NCBI GenBank assembly: GCA_002104895.1
Contig: MCFG01000097.1
Coordinates: 99,501-163,500 of the forward strand
Direction of reading: 5' to 3'
Source: Anaeromyces robustus
Taxonomy: Eukaryota > Neocallimastigomycota > Neocallimastigomycetes > Neocallimastigales > Neocallimastigaceae
DNA length: 64,000 bases
The position numbers were made by a program, and so were the translations under genes. The notes beneath the pieces were generated by a model, which searched no databases, was not told the DNA's origin, and worked only from the letters and a program-made list of their open reading frames with translations. This document shows, piece after piece, positions 25,861 through 40,284 of the stretch (within the stretch, counting starts at the first letter, position 1; each line of letters begins with the position of its first letter).

Positions 25861-28186
25861 AAAAAGAAAAGAAGACATATACATTAGCATTATTCAAATA
25901 ATATACATATACATATATATTTCATATGTTTTAAAAGTTTAAAAATTTTTATGATATATATATAATCTTACGGAAATATACTATGATATTTATTTATATA
26001 ATTATATAATAAAAATTTTTTATTTTATATTAAAAAATGTAATATTTTTAACACTTTGGTATAGATTAGTATTTATAAAATTTAAAACTTAAAATTATAT
26101 AAAAAATATATTTAATCTTGAAAAGATAAAGATAATAATAAAAATATTAAAATATTTCTATAACTTATTTATTGTCCAAAAATGATTAATATTTTTTAAT
26201 TATATATTACATATTTATAATATTAGAAAGTATATTATAAATGAATTATCAAAAATTTTAGTTTTATAGTTTTATATATTTGTTAAATTTATTTTTTTTA
26301 TAAAAAATAACATACAATTATAATAACAATTGTTATTATTAACAGAATATTTAATGTATTTCAGTGATAATATTATAAATAAAGAAAAAGAAAAATAAAA
26401 AGTAAACCATATTTTAAATATAAAATTTCTTGATAACTAACCCTAGAAATACTGTCATATTATATTATTTTTTTTTTTTAATTAATATTTATTAAGAAAA
26501 GAAATATTCATTATTATAATTTAATCATTATATTAAAAATATTTATACTGAGTAAAAAAAAAAAAAAAATAAATTTTGACTGTAATTAAAAAAAAAGGAA
26601 AACTTTAATTAAATGAAATGCTAACTTTGATTTGTTAAAAGAATTAATATATATTTTATTTTGTTTTTTTCTAGTTTTAATTATAATTATAAAGCATAAT
26701 GATGAAATAATGAGCCTTTTTTTATATTTTCTAAAGTATTCTTATAAATTAAAATTAGTATAGAATTTTATTTTCATTCAATACAAATTATCTCTATTAA
26801 TAATTAAGAGTAAAAAAAATATTATTAAATATTTATTAATTATTAAATATTTTATAGCATAATTAAATTTATAATTTTAATTAAAAAATTATAAATTAAA
26901 AATAAAATTTGAAAATAAAAAGGAAAAAAAAAAAATAAAAAATAAAAAACTTTTTATTAAAGAAACTATGTTTTAATTATTTTATTTGATTTATTAAAGT
27001 ATAATATATATATACCTTAAATATTTTTAATCATCAAACTATAGATCTATTCTTAAAAATTTTATCAATTTATATTTTTCAAAGATCATCTTATTTCATT
27101 TATTTAATAAATTATATATTATATAATATATAATTGTTATAGTAATAAATTAATAATAAATAATGTAAGATAATAAATAAATTCTTATTAATAAAATATT
27201 TATAAAGAGAAAAAAAAATATATATTTAATTTTTTTTTTTTTTTTAAAAAAATATAATATAATAAATGACTTTTTATTAACATTTTAATGCAGTCTTCAT
27301 GTACAGATAACAAACAACAGTTTAATTCATTGATTGCTTACATATATATTAAATAAATGCATTTATATGAAAAAAATAAAGTAAAATAAAATTATATATT
27401 ATATTTATAATAATATATAAAATTCTTTTTTTAGTTGACATATCTAATCTTTGTCTTTTTTTTAAATAAAAATTTTTTAATTATAATAAAAATGTTTAAA
27501 ATATCAAAATATTTCATATCATTATCTATTAAAAAAATTATTAATATAAGAAATTATATAATAATGTAATGTTTATTTATTATATAATAAATACTATATT
27601 ATTATTATTTTAATAAAATTTTAGTTTATTGAATATTTAATAAATATTATATTATTATTATATATGTATAAATGTAAATAAGAAAACGTATATTTTAATA
27701 TTATGTTTATTTTATCTTTTATTTTATTATTTTATTATATTTTATTTTTTCAAATTTTAGATTTTTTATTTATACCATTTTATTGGTTATAGTAAACAAA
27801 TTCAAACTAATATGAAACTTTTCATTTTTTTTTTTAATATTTAAAGTGCTAATCAACAAAAAGTATAAACAAGTATAAATAGGATACATATAAGTAATAA
27901 TATTTTTTTAATTGATAATTTTATCAAATTAATAAGTATTTTTTAGTATTTAAAACAAATCTATATAATTCTATTTTTCTTATTAATATTTTTTTTAATT
28001 ATATATTTATTTTCATATAGATTTATCCATAATCAAGAATTAAAAATTCTATTTATTTTAATTGATTTTTTTATATTTCAATAAACATTTTTAATTAATA
28101 ATTAATTATTGACAAATTTGGTTAAATTTTTTAATTAAAGAAAACTGATGAAAAAATAAATAATAAAATAAAATGGAATGGAATAA

Positions 28187-28398
<212 letters not shown>

Positions 28399-29861
28399 GT
28401 ATTAGAATTTTTTTTTAATATATATTTATTATTTCTATATATAATAAATTTATATTTCATTGATAATGATTATTAATATGTTATTTATATATTTAGAAGA
28501 TATAATATGGAAGAAAAAAAAGATATTTTTCAACTACTATTATATAGTATATAGTATTAGTCATTCTTGAATTTTTTTAATTTCATAATTTATTGAACAA
28601 CCACATAAATATATGATTTTAGTACATAATTATCACGTGTAAAGATGTTTCTTTTTTTAAAAATTCTTAATTTTTAATATTCCATTTTATCCATAAAAAT
28701 AATAATAAATGCTTAATTGAATTTTCAATTTATTTAATATATTATTCCTTTATACTAATACTATTTAAAAATGTTTAAAAATTTCTCCTTTTTTTTTTTT
28801 TTTTGACAAATTAATATAAAAGAAAATACAAATTATATAAATATAGTAATAATTATTTTTTTAAAAAAAATGTAAAAAACAAACCAAAACAAATAGAGTA
28901 AAAAAAAAAGTGACCTTTTACTTTATATTATACTATATAATATAATATATTAATTATATTAATTGTAATAAGTTTTTTTTTTATAAGGAAAGGATTTTCA
29001 ATACAGTTTTACACTTGCGGAATAATCTATATTATTCATATTATTCATATTATTCATACTATTCATATTATTCATATTATTCATTTTATTTCTAATTTAA
29101 GCATTTAAATAAACGTGCTTTCTTAATATAATTATATACAAAAAAATTGATACAATTTCATATTTTAACATATATTTTAATAAATAATAAATAACGTTCG
29201 GTTTATTATATTTTAATACTATTTTTTTATTATGTTTATTATTACTTATTATTTTATTTTATTTTACTTTATTTTATTTTATTTTATTGTAAGCATTTTT
29301 TATTTTATATAATTTTTACTTTTTTTTGTTGTTTTATAACCTACCTTTTCAATTGGTATTTTTTTACTTTATATATTTGTTTTTTTTTAATTAATTTTAA
29401 GATTTTCTTATGATTCAAAAAATACATAAAAAAAGAAATTTGAATTGATTAAATTAAACAATATATTATATTATTGAAATTAAGTATCATTAATAATATA
29501 TCGTTACATATATTTATTCATATAAAATAATTGAAATTGAATTAATTAATTTTATTTTAAATACATTAAACAAAAGGGGGTTTTGCTAATTACTTTTTTT
29601 TGTAAAAAAAAAAAAATAAAAGTAAAAAATACTAATATAAAACTTTCTATATATATTTTATTTTATTACATGAAATATACTTATAATAAATGCTATATTT
29701 AAAATAATATATATATATAGATTTATTTTTCATTATATTTTATTATATGAATTGTTATTTTTTGTGTAAATATCTGTTTTGAATTATTTTAATTTATTTT
29801 GAATTTTAAATTTTATATTTTAGTACTATTTTTAATTAATTTTGAAAATAATAAATTTAAA

Positions 29862-30168
<307 letters not shown>

Positions 30169-31977
30169 TTTTTACTTTTATAATTTTCTGTTTATTAAAT
30201 AATTTATTTATTTTAGAGTACTATAAACTATTTCTTGGTTTCCTAAATTTCTTTTTTAAGTTAATAATGAATAATCATAAAAAAATTTGTATATATTTAA
30301 GAAAGAAGTTATACATATATAAATATTTATTTAGTTATTATATATATTAAGAAACTATTTTCTAGAAAAAAGATATACTTTTAAAAGTTTATATTTATAC
30401 TAAATTAATTAAAAGTTAAAAGTCTTTATTAAATATTAATTGATTATTAATAATTATATTTACAAAATTGAATATTGATTTGATTAAGTTAGAAAAGTTC
30501 AGTAATTCCAATGGTACTATTCATTTTTATTATTTCTATCCTAAATAATTATTAATTATTTTATTATTTATCATTATTATCATTATTTATAATTAATAAC
30601 ACCAATATTATATTTTTATTTCTCTAACAAATATATATTTCCTTTTGTTATTTATTATATAATGATTTTTTATTATTATATAAAGAAATATAAAAATATT
30701 TCAATTTTATTATTTTATATTTTTCTTTACAATTTTGTTATATATTTAATTATATAGGTAAATATATTGATATATTCAATTTGTGTAATATTAATATATT
30801 ATAATATACTAACTAAAATTTCTTTTTTTAATCTATCATAACTGTTGAATATTAATTAAATTTTAAAAAAATTTTTTATATATGTTTTAATTTTGTGTAA
30901 AATAATACAAATATAATATATTATAATACTATTAACAAATATATTTTGATTATATTAATAATTAAATTATTCTATCCTAAATTTCATAAATTTAAAACTT
31001 TAATTAATATTTTTAAAATATATATTAATAATGAATTGCAATATATGTAAATTCTTAATAAATATTTAAGTAAAATTAATTGTTTTTTTTTTTTTTTTGT
31101 TAAAATAAGAAGTGATAAATTGAATGTACCATAAGCATTATTTCTTATTTAGGAAATGCATTTAATTATAATATATACATAAAATAGTATTGAATTAAAT
31201 TAAATAATATTTATTATTTTTTATATAAAATTTTAATTTATAATATTTTATTATTCATAACTATTCATTTATAACAATATATTGTCCATATATTATAAAT
31301 ATAATAATTTTGAATTGAAGCATTTAATTTTTGGAAAGTGCTTATTCCTTCATTCTTCCTATAATTTAATTAAATTTTAAATCTAAAAGTTGTTTATAAT
31401 ATTACTAAAAGAGAAACAATTAAAAGGAAAAGAAAAAGAAAAAATGAAAAAAAAAAAACGAATAAATAAATATAAATAAAGAGGATCTTATGGATTATGA
31501 GAATAAAATAAATAAATAAATAAAGAGAAATAAAATAAAGTGACGTGATATAAAAAAAAAAAACTATAATTATGAATAATAATATGTAATTATAAATAAT
31601 AATTATAGATTTAGTTATTTTATTAATATTGGAATAATTATTATATTATAACAACGGAATAATTTTTTAATAGTAATATAAAAACGTAATCATAATTTTC
31701 ATTTTTTTTTATATATATATTTATATAATAGCATATAATTAATAATTAATATATAGTTTATGTATATATTGAATATATCAGTCCATTTCAAATAATATAT
31801 AATTTGATATATATAAATATATTACGAAATTCAAGTAATTCAATTAATATATTGTATATATTATAAGATATACTTTTAGTCATTTTTTTATGGGTTATTT
31901 ATATATTTTTTTAATTCTTGGTTTTGAATAAGTATTATAAAATAATATATATTTATATTATTATAATAAATTTTTAT

Positions 31978-32018
<41 letters not shown>

Positions 32019-33115
32019 ATAATTATATTAGTAAATACTAATACCAGAAATAATATGTATAATAGCTATAAGATAATGGTAGTAATAATAATAGTAATAA
32101 TATAATAAGAGTAATTATAAGAGTCATAATAAAAAAATATTCGTTTTATTATTTTATATGGAATATAATTTTTTTTATAATTAAATAAAATAATTAATTA
32201 ATTAATTAATTAAATGATTTATTACAATAATAGTAATATATTACAATGTATTATAATAATATTATTGAATAGGAAAGGAAAGGAGAGAAAAAAATAATCA
32301 AATTGTCAAAAAAAAATTTTTTTTAAAAAAAGTTAACCAACATGATTTTCAAAAATTGGGATATGTCATGGTTAAAATAAATAAATAAATAAATAAAAAT
32401 AGAGAAGTTATTAAACCATAAATAATAAAAAAAGAAAAAGTAGTTATTTTTTTCTTCTTATATTTTATGATTATTGATTTTATATATTTAATTATAAATA
32501 ATAAAAAATGAAATATTAGTTATTTTTTTATTTTTTTTTTTTATATCTTATGATTGTTATATAATTATAATATTATTTAATATTATTAAATATTAACATT
32601 ATATATATTATTATTTTATATATTTTATATTATTATTTATTATTTTATATTGTACTACTGTAAATATAAAAATTTTCTTATTATACCAAAATTTTATATT
32701 ATTTATATTATTGAATTAATTCAATATATATTAAATATATAGAATGTATTTAAATTAATATATATAAAATTAAATACTAACAATATATTTTATATATGCT
32801 ATATTTATATAATAATTAATATTTTCATGTTACAAAAACCAAAAATATATTAAATTTTTCATATATGTTAAATAAAAAAAATCAAATAAAAAGAATAAAA
32901 AATTCCAAAATTTTTATTTTTTTTTTCTTTTTTTAAATAATAATAATAACTTTTTAATAATAATAATAAAACCCTAATAATAATTTTTTAAAAAACTAAT
33001 AATATTAGTTTATATAATTATACTAATTATTAAATAAATAATAATTAATATAATTACCGATTTAATAAATAATAAAAAAAAAACAATAAAATAATAATTT
33101 TTAAATATTTTATCC

Positions 33116-36100
33116 ATGTTAACCAATACTAATTCAAATAAATTAGGAAGTGTTAAAGGAGGTAAAATCATTAATTATTTAAAAAAATAAGTGAAATATG
33201 AAGCCCTTTTTTTTTATCTTTTTTTTTTTTTATTAGAGTATAAGATTATATAATTTGAATATCTTTAATATTATAAATGTTTACAAAGGATTAGAATTAT
33301 GAGGAATAGGAATAATAGAATGTTTTTATAAATAAGAAACAAACAGACAGAAAAAAAAAAGTTATTGATAAATATGAAATAATATATCTACCACAAAATA
33401 AAATTAAGAGCTTAGTTTTTTTCCATATATATTTTTTTTTGCTTCGTTTAATTTTTTTTATTTCATTTATTTTTATTTTATTTTTTTGTATCAATCTATA
33501 ATATTCTATATAATTAAAAAAAAAAGGAATTAATTATATATAAAGATTTATTGAAATAAAATGAAATAAAAAATTGAACCAAATGAAATAGAAGACAACA
33601 AAAGATTATGAAAAATAATAAAATAAAATAATAATTTAATGAAATATTCTCTTTTAAAATAAAATAAAAAAATAAAAAAAATAAAAAAAATATTTTATAT
33701 AATTTGTTTTTAAATTTATTTAAATTATTCAAATATTTTATTAAATATTTCTTTTGTAATTATTATTATAATAATTATTTTTTGTTAATATAATAAATTA
33801 ATTTTTACAGAAGGCAGTACTGGAATCTTTGAAAATCCACATTTAAAATTTAATTCTAATAGAATAGATTCAGGCTATAATACCCCAAATAAATCGGGTT
33901 CTGAAACTAAAAAACAAGAAATTGATAGTCATAAAATTTTACAAATTCTTTGTCAATTACCATTAGGATATAACACCCCAGAAAACAAGAGTACTCAAAA
34001 GGCAGTAAAGGAAATTAAATCAGAAGAAAGTACTTTAGTTGAAAAAAGGGTTATTATTGATACAGGAATCTTCGACCACCCAATTTTATTACAAATTGAT
34101 AACGATATCACTGAAGAAGATACTTTAGAAGAACAAGAACCAGCCAGAATTGTCATTGACACTGGCATTTTTGATCGTCCAATTTTAATTCAAGATACCG
34201 AAATCATTGAAAAGGATGCAAAGGCAGTAAAGGAAGTAAAGGCAGTAAAGGAAGAAGTTGCTAGACCAATTATTATTGATACTGGCATTTTCGACCGTCC
34301 AATTTTAATTCAAAATGTTGAACAACAATCAGAAATTAATAATAAGGATGTTGTTGTTAGTGAAGTTGTAATCCCAGATACTAGAGCTGATACTGGTTTA
34401 TGGTGGCTTTTCGCTAAACCAGAAATCATTGTAGTTGAAGAAGAAGTTCAAGAAGTTAAGCCAATTATTATTGACACTGGCATTTTTGATCGTCCAATTT
34501 TAATTCAAAATAATGAACAACCAATTGTTGAAGAAGTTATTGAAGAAGTTGTTGTTGAAGAGGTTAAGCCAATTATTATTGATACTGGCATTTTCGACCG
34601 TCCAATTTTAATTCAAAACTCTGAACAAGAACCAGGAGTTATTGTCAGAGAAATTGTTATTGAAGAACCAATTGTTGAAGCTACAGTTCCGGAAACTAGA
34701 GCTGATACTGGTTTATGGTGGCTCTTCGCTAAACCAGAAATTGTTGAAGTTGAAGAAGCAAAACCAATTGTTATCGATACTGGTATATTCGATCGTCCAA
34801 TTTTAATTCAAAATGTTGAACAACCAACTGTTAAAGAAGTTGTTGAAGAAGTTGTTGAAGAAGTTAAGCCAATTATTATTGATACTGGTATTTTCGACCG
34901 TCCAATTTTAATTCAAAACTCTGAACAAGAACCAGGAGTTATTGTCAGAGAAATAGTTATTGAAGAACCAATTGTTGAAGCTTCAGCTCCAGAAACTAGA
35001 GCTGATACTGGTTTATGGTGGCTATTTGCTAAGCCAGAAGTTGAAGAAGTTAAACCAATTATTATTGACACTGGTATTTTTGATCGTCCAATTTTAATTC
35101 AAAACTCTGAACAAAAACCAGAAGTAATCAACAGAGAAGTTATCGTTGAAGAACCAATTGTTGAAGCTCCAGCTCCAGAAACTAGAGCTGATACTGGTTT
35201 ATGGTGGCTTTTTGCTAAGCCAGAAGTTGAAGAAGTTAAACCAATTATTATTGATACTGGCATTTTCGATCGTCCAATTTTAATTCAAAACTCTGAACAA
35301 GAACCAGAAGTAATCAACAGAGAAGTTATAGTTGAAGAACCAATTGTTGAAGCTCCAGCTCCAGAAACTAGAGCTGATACTGGTTTATGGTGGCTTTTCG
35401 CTAAACCAGAAGTTGTTGAAGTTGAAGAAGAAAAAGCTCCAGAAGTTACTAGAGTTGTTATTGACACTGGTATTTTCGATCGTCCAATTTTAATACAAAA
35501 TATTGAACAACCAATCGTTGAAAAAGTTGAAGAGTTCAAACCAATTATTATTGACACTGGTATTTTTGACCGTCCAATTTTAATTCAAAATGTTGAACAA
35601 CAACCAGAAGTCAACGATAGAGAAGTTATAATGGAAGAAGAAAAAGCCCCAGAAACTACTAGAATTATTATTGATACTGGTATTTTTGATCGTCCAATTT
35701 TAATTCAAAAACCACATGAAGTTGTTGAAGCTGTTAAAGAAATTACTGGAACTATTATTGATACTGGCATTTTTGATCGTCCAATTTATATTCAAGAAGT
35801 TCCAACTGATGCTGATGTTATTGTTGAAAATACTAGAGAAGCACCAGAAATAATGACTAATGAAGGAATTGACTATGAACTTAGAGGTGATACTAGTCTT
35901 TGGTGGTTATTCTACAAACAAGATAATACTAATGTTATTGAAATTAAGAGAGATACTACACCTACACCTCAACCAGTTAGTTATTTAAATGTTAATCATA
36001 AACTTCCTCTTGGTTATAAAGCTAAACCATGGGCTCCAAGATCTTCTTGTGTTATTCAACCACTTATTAAATTACCATTAGCTGTTGATTATCTTTTCGA

Positions 36101-39100
36101 ACCAAAGGTTGAAGAAAAAATCACTTCTACATCAAGAGAAGCTCCTGTTGCTTCTACTTCTGATAATGATTATCATGTTTTGAATGTCAATCACAGACTT
36201 CCACTTGGTTATAACGTTAGATGGGCACCAAAGAATGATGTCTTAAATGTTAACCATAAACTTCCACTTGGTTATAAAGTTGAACCATGGGTTCCAAGAT
36301 CATCTTGTGTTATTCAACCACTTATTAAATTACCATTAGCCGTTGATTATCTTTTTGAACCAAAGGTTGAAGTTACTACTGAAAGAGCATTGGAATATAC
36401 CACACCAAGAGAAATTAAAGAAATTTCTCCTGTTAATGTTAATAATAATGAAAATGTATCTGTCAGTGAAGTTGATCGTTTAAAATCAATTATTAATTAT
36501 TTAACTTCAAAACTTGAACAAAAGCAACAATCTGAAACTAATTTAAATGGTCGTGTTGCTAATTTATCTCTTATGTTAAATGAAGCTGATCAAAAGAATA
36601 AAGATTTAATTCAACAATATGAATCAAAATACAATGATCTTCTTTCTAGATATGTTCAACTTAATAATAATCTTGCAAGAGTTACTCTTGCTTATGATGA
36701 TCAAGTTAAGGAATTAAAATCTCAAAACAATAATGATAATGTTGAAATTGTTTCTAGAGAAGCTCCAGTTGTTATTGCTGCTCAACCACAACCACAACCA
36801 CAAGCAATTATTGAAACTCCAAAGGTTTCTATGAACAAGATGGCTCAAATTAACAGACAATTAGCTACTCTTACTTTAGATTATGATACTATGGTTCGTG
36901 AAAAGAACAAAGCTTTAAAGGAAATGAATGGTCAAGTTGATGATTTACGTCAAAAGGTTAGTGGACTTAACACTCAATTAGCTGTTGTTTCATTGAATAC
37001 TAATGATGAAATTAAGCAATCTAAAAAGGATGTTAAAGAAAGTACAGAAAGAGCTGATAAATTTAGTAAAACTGCAGCTAACTTAAACACCAATATTGCT
37101 GTTTTATCATTAGCTTACAATGATAATATTCGTAATCTTAATCAAGCTATTAAGGAAAAGGATCAAAAGATTAATGATTTACAAATGTCTAATGCAAAAA
37201 CTAATGGTCAACTTGCTAACTTAACTTTAAATATTGATGAAACCTTAAGAAACATTAAGAATGAAGCAACTCCAGTTGTTGTTGAAGCTACTCCACGTGC
37301 TGCTGTTGTTGAGGCTACTCCACGTTCTGCTGTTGTTGTTCCATCTACTAATGATGATGAAGCCTTAAAGACTAAGATGGCTAAAATGAATACTAATATT
37401 GCTGTTTTATCTTTAGCCTTCAATGATACTGTACGTGATTTAAAGAAAACACTTAAGGAAAAGGATCAAAAGATTGATGATTTACAAATGTCTAATGCTA
37501 AGATTAATGGTCAACTTGCTAACTTAACCTTAATTGTTGATGAAACCTTAAGAAACATTAAGAATGAAACAACTCCAGTTGTTGTTGAGGCTACTCCACG
37601 TTCTGCGGTTGTTGTTCCATCTACTAATGATGATGATGAATTAAAGACTAAGATGGCTAAAATGAATACTAATATTGCTGTTTTATCTTTAGACTTCAAT
37701 GATACTGTACGTGATTTAAAGAAAACTCTTAAGGAAAAGGATCAAAAGATTGATGATTTACAAATGTCTAATGCTAAGATTAATGGTCAACTTGCTAATT
37801 TAACCTTAAATGTTGATGAAACCTTAAGAAACATTAAGAATGAAACAACTCCAGTTGTTGTTGAAACTACTACAAGAGAAATTGTTGATGTTGCTCCAAT
37901 TGCTCCACGTTCTGCTGAAGTTATTCCACGTTCTGTTGATGTTTCATCCTCATCCGTTCCAGTTGCTAATGATAATTCTGATGCCTTAAAAGCTAAGATG
38001 GCTCAAATCAATACTCAATTAGCTAAACTTTCTTTAGCTACTAATGAAGAAGTTCGTGCTCTTACAAAGGATAACAGAGCTAAAGCTAATGAAGTTGAAA
38101 AATTAAGAAATAAATTAGGTCAATTAAATACTCAAGTTGCTGTTCTTTCACTTCGTGTTAATGAAGTTGAAAAGGCTAACGCTGAAATGGAAAAGAATAA
38201 TAATGAAATTATTGATGATTTAAGAAATAAACTTGCTGAAACTAATGGTAATCTTGCTAAGGTTACTCTTAACAGTAATGATGAAATTCATCGTATGAAG
38301 AAGATAACTAAAGATTATGATAATACTCTTGATGATTTAAGAACTAAGGCTGCTAAAATTAATACTTGTCTTGCTGTCACTACATTAGATAGTAATGATA
38401 CTATTAATAAATTAAAGAAGATTGTTAAGGAAGATGAAGATACTATTGAATCTTTAAGAAACAAGGCTGCTGAAATTAATACTCAACTTGCTGTTGTTTC
38501 TCTTAACACTCCTCTTGTTCCACAAGAAAATGTTATTGAAGTTGTTGAAACAAGAGAAATTACTGCTCCACAAGAAAATATTACTGAAGTTGAATCAAGA
38601 GAAATTACTATTCCAGAAGTTCCAGCTCCAGTTATGGCTGATATTGCTTCAGATAAGGAAGACGTTTTAAGAGCTAAGGCTGCTGAAATTAATACACGTC
38701 TTGCTTTAATTACCTTAAAATATGATGATGATGTTAATGCCTTAAAAAAGACTCAAAAACAAAAGGACGCTGTCATTGAAGATTTAAGAGATAAAGCTGC
38801 TGCTTTAAATACTAACCTTGCTATTTTATCTCTTGATAGTAATGAAGAACGTGCTTGCTTAAAGGAAATTGCTGTTGAAAAACAATTAGAAGTTGAAGCA
38901 TTAAGATCAAATGCTTCACAATTAAATAGTCAACTTGCTAATTTAACTCTTAATTTGGATGAAGTTTTACGTTCTAATAATGCCTATTTGAATGATAAGG
39001 CTGAAGAAGTTGAATTCCTTCGTCAATGTACTGTTCAATTAAATAAACAATTAGCTCAATTAACTTTATCATTTGATGAAATTTTAAAGAATAATAATGG

Positions 39101-40268
39101 TTATATGATTAAACAACAAGAAGAAATTGATAATCTTACTAAGAAAGCTACCGAACTTAATGGACGTTTAGCTCGTTTAACCTTAAACTATGATGAATTA
39201 AATCATGCTAGTCAAAAACAATCTAAAAAACAAGAAGAAACTATTGAACAACTTCAACAAAAGGCTGCTCAACTTAATGGTTCTATTGCTAAACTTACTT
39301 TAGATTTCGATGAAATGGTTAAACAAAAACAAAATGCTAGTACTCCAGTTATTAATATTATTCCAGAACCAGAAATTGTAACTAGAGAAGTAATCGTTAA
39401 GGAAGTTGTTCCAATGGAATCAAAGAAGGATAATGATAATAATGCTAATAATGATAAGTTTAGAGATATTGCAGTCAAATTAAATCATAATCTTGCTACT
39501 CTTACTCTTGATTATGATACTTTAAAGAAGGAAAATGAAACTCAACAAAAGGTTAATATTGAAAAGATTGATTTACTTCAAAAGGAAAGATGTAGAATTA
39601 ATAATAATTTAGCTAGAGTTACTCTTCAATATGATGAAGATATGGCTAAGAAGAATGGAACTATAAAGAATTATAAGAATAAATTAAACGCTACTAATAT
39701 TGCTTATAATAATGCTCGTCGTGGTTCTGTTGTAGCTAAGATTCAAAAAATTGAAAAATTAACAGATATGTCAACTAATCTTAATGGTAATCTTGCTAAA
39801 GTTACATTAGAATTTAATGAAATGGTACAAAGTAAAGATGCTGAAATTAATAAATTAAAGAATACTTTAAAGAGATATGAAAATGTTAATGGACGTCGTG
39901 CTAGTACCATTACTGTTGAATATAATGATGTTAATTATTATAATATTAATGCTAATTCAGAAAAGAAGGTTAATAAAGAAATGGGTACTTCAACTGACAA
40001 TATAATTAGTACTACTAAAGAAGTTCCAAGTGTTCCTCCAGCTGCTGAACCAGTAACTAAAGAAGAAGTAACTACTACTGAAGTTGTTACTGAAACTGTA
40101 GTAGTTGATGATACTAATGGAAAAAAGAATAAAAAGAAGGGAAAATCTAAGTCTTCTAAAAAGAATAAGGCTTTAGTTAAAAAGTCTAATAAATATACTG
40201 ATTTAACTATTGAACAAAGAAAAGCTATGAATAAAGAAATTGTTAATCAATCATGTACAATTCTTTAA
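33116..40268 (+). CDS. Giant repeat/coiled-coil protein with C-terminal CaaX box, 2167 residues, unknown family
   Basis: Two exons: 33116-33161 (MLTNTNSNKLGSVKG) and 33811-40268, joined at a phase-1 GT/AG pair; exon 2 is open for 6.4 kb. Residues about 98-672 hold 13 copies of IDTGIFDRPILIQ, six of them interleaved with or followed by a (R)ADTGLWWLFAKPE unit. Residues about 740-870 hold two full and one partial copy of a VNHKLPLGY...LAVDYLFEP block. Residues about 895-2045 are predicted coiled coil built on 24 copies of N..(L/I)A.(L/V)(T/S)L..(D/N)(D/E), spaced mostly 40-60 residues apart. The C-terminus is strongly Lys-rich and ends NQSCTIL, a CaaX box with Leu last, which predicts geranylgeranylation and membrane anchoring. 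There is no signal peptide or membrane helix, so it is probably cytoplasmic and lipid-anchored. I recognise no family. A structural role (scaffold, tether) is inference only. Confidence 0.88.
34050..35790 (+). repeat. Degenerate tandem repeat: 13 IDTGIFDRP motifs and 6 Trp-Trp motifs
   Basis: The motif ATTGA(T/C)ACTGG(C/T)AT followed by TTTGATCGTCCAAT recurs at roughly 34056, 34155, 34275, 34470, 34580, 34765, 34875, 35060, 35240, 35460, 35550, 35670 and 35755. The companion GGTTTATGGTGGCT motif recurs at about 34390, 34710, 35015, 35195 and 35385, with a diverged copy at 35895. From 34700 to 35400 the two alternate in units of about 180-300 bases that are nearly identical in DNA, so recent duplication or conversion is likely. 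Confidence 0.9.
37140..37860 (+). repeat. Near-identical tandem duplication of about 300 bp inside the coiled coil
   Basis: Three successive units (from about 37140, 37440 and 37730) share long identical stretches, such as AAAAGATTGATGATTTACAA and GGTCAACTTGCTAA. Each encodes a pair TNIAVLSL..ND plus GQLANLTL..DE. They differ by few bases, unlike the other coiled-coil repeats, which are diverged. Confidence 0.85.
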
Positions 40269-40284
40269 ATTATTAAAGAATTGT
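40257..40284 (+). promoter_or_regulatory. Perfect inverted repeat spanning CaaX codons and stop
   Basis: The arms ACAATTCTTTAA and TTAAAGAATTGT (12 bp, exact) are separated by ATTA. The stop codon lies in the left arm. It could form a small hairpin at the start of the 3' untranslated region. Chance is possible in such AT-rich DNA. Confidence 0.4.

Noticed and set aside
33297-33732. Two small minus-strand frames in the intron of the giant repeat gene
   Set aside because: Composition is Phe/Leu/Lys/Asn from T and A runs and neither resembles a protein.
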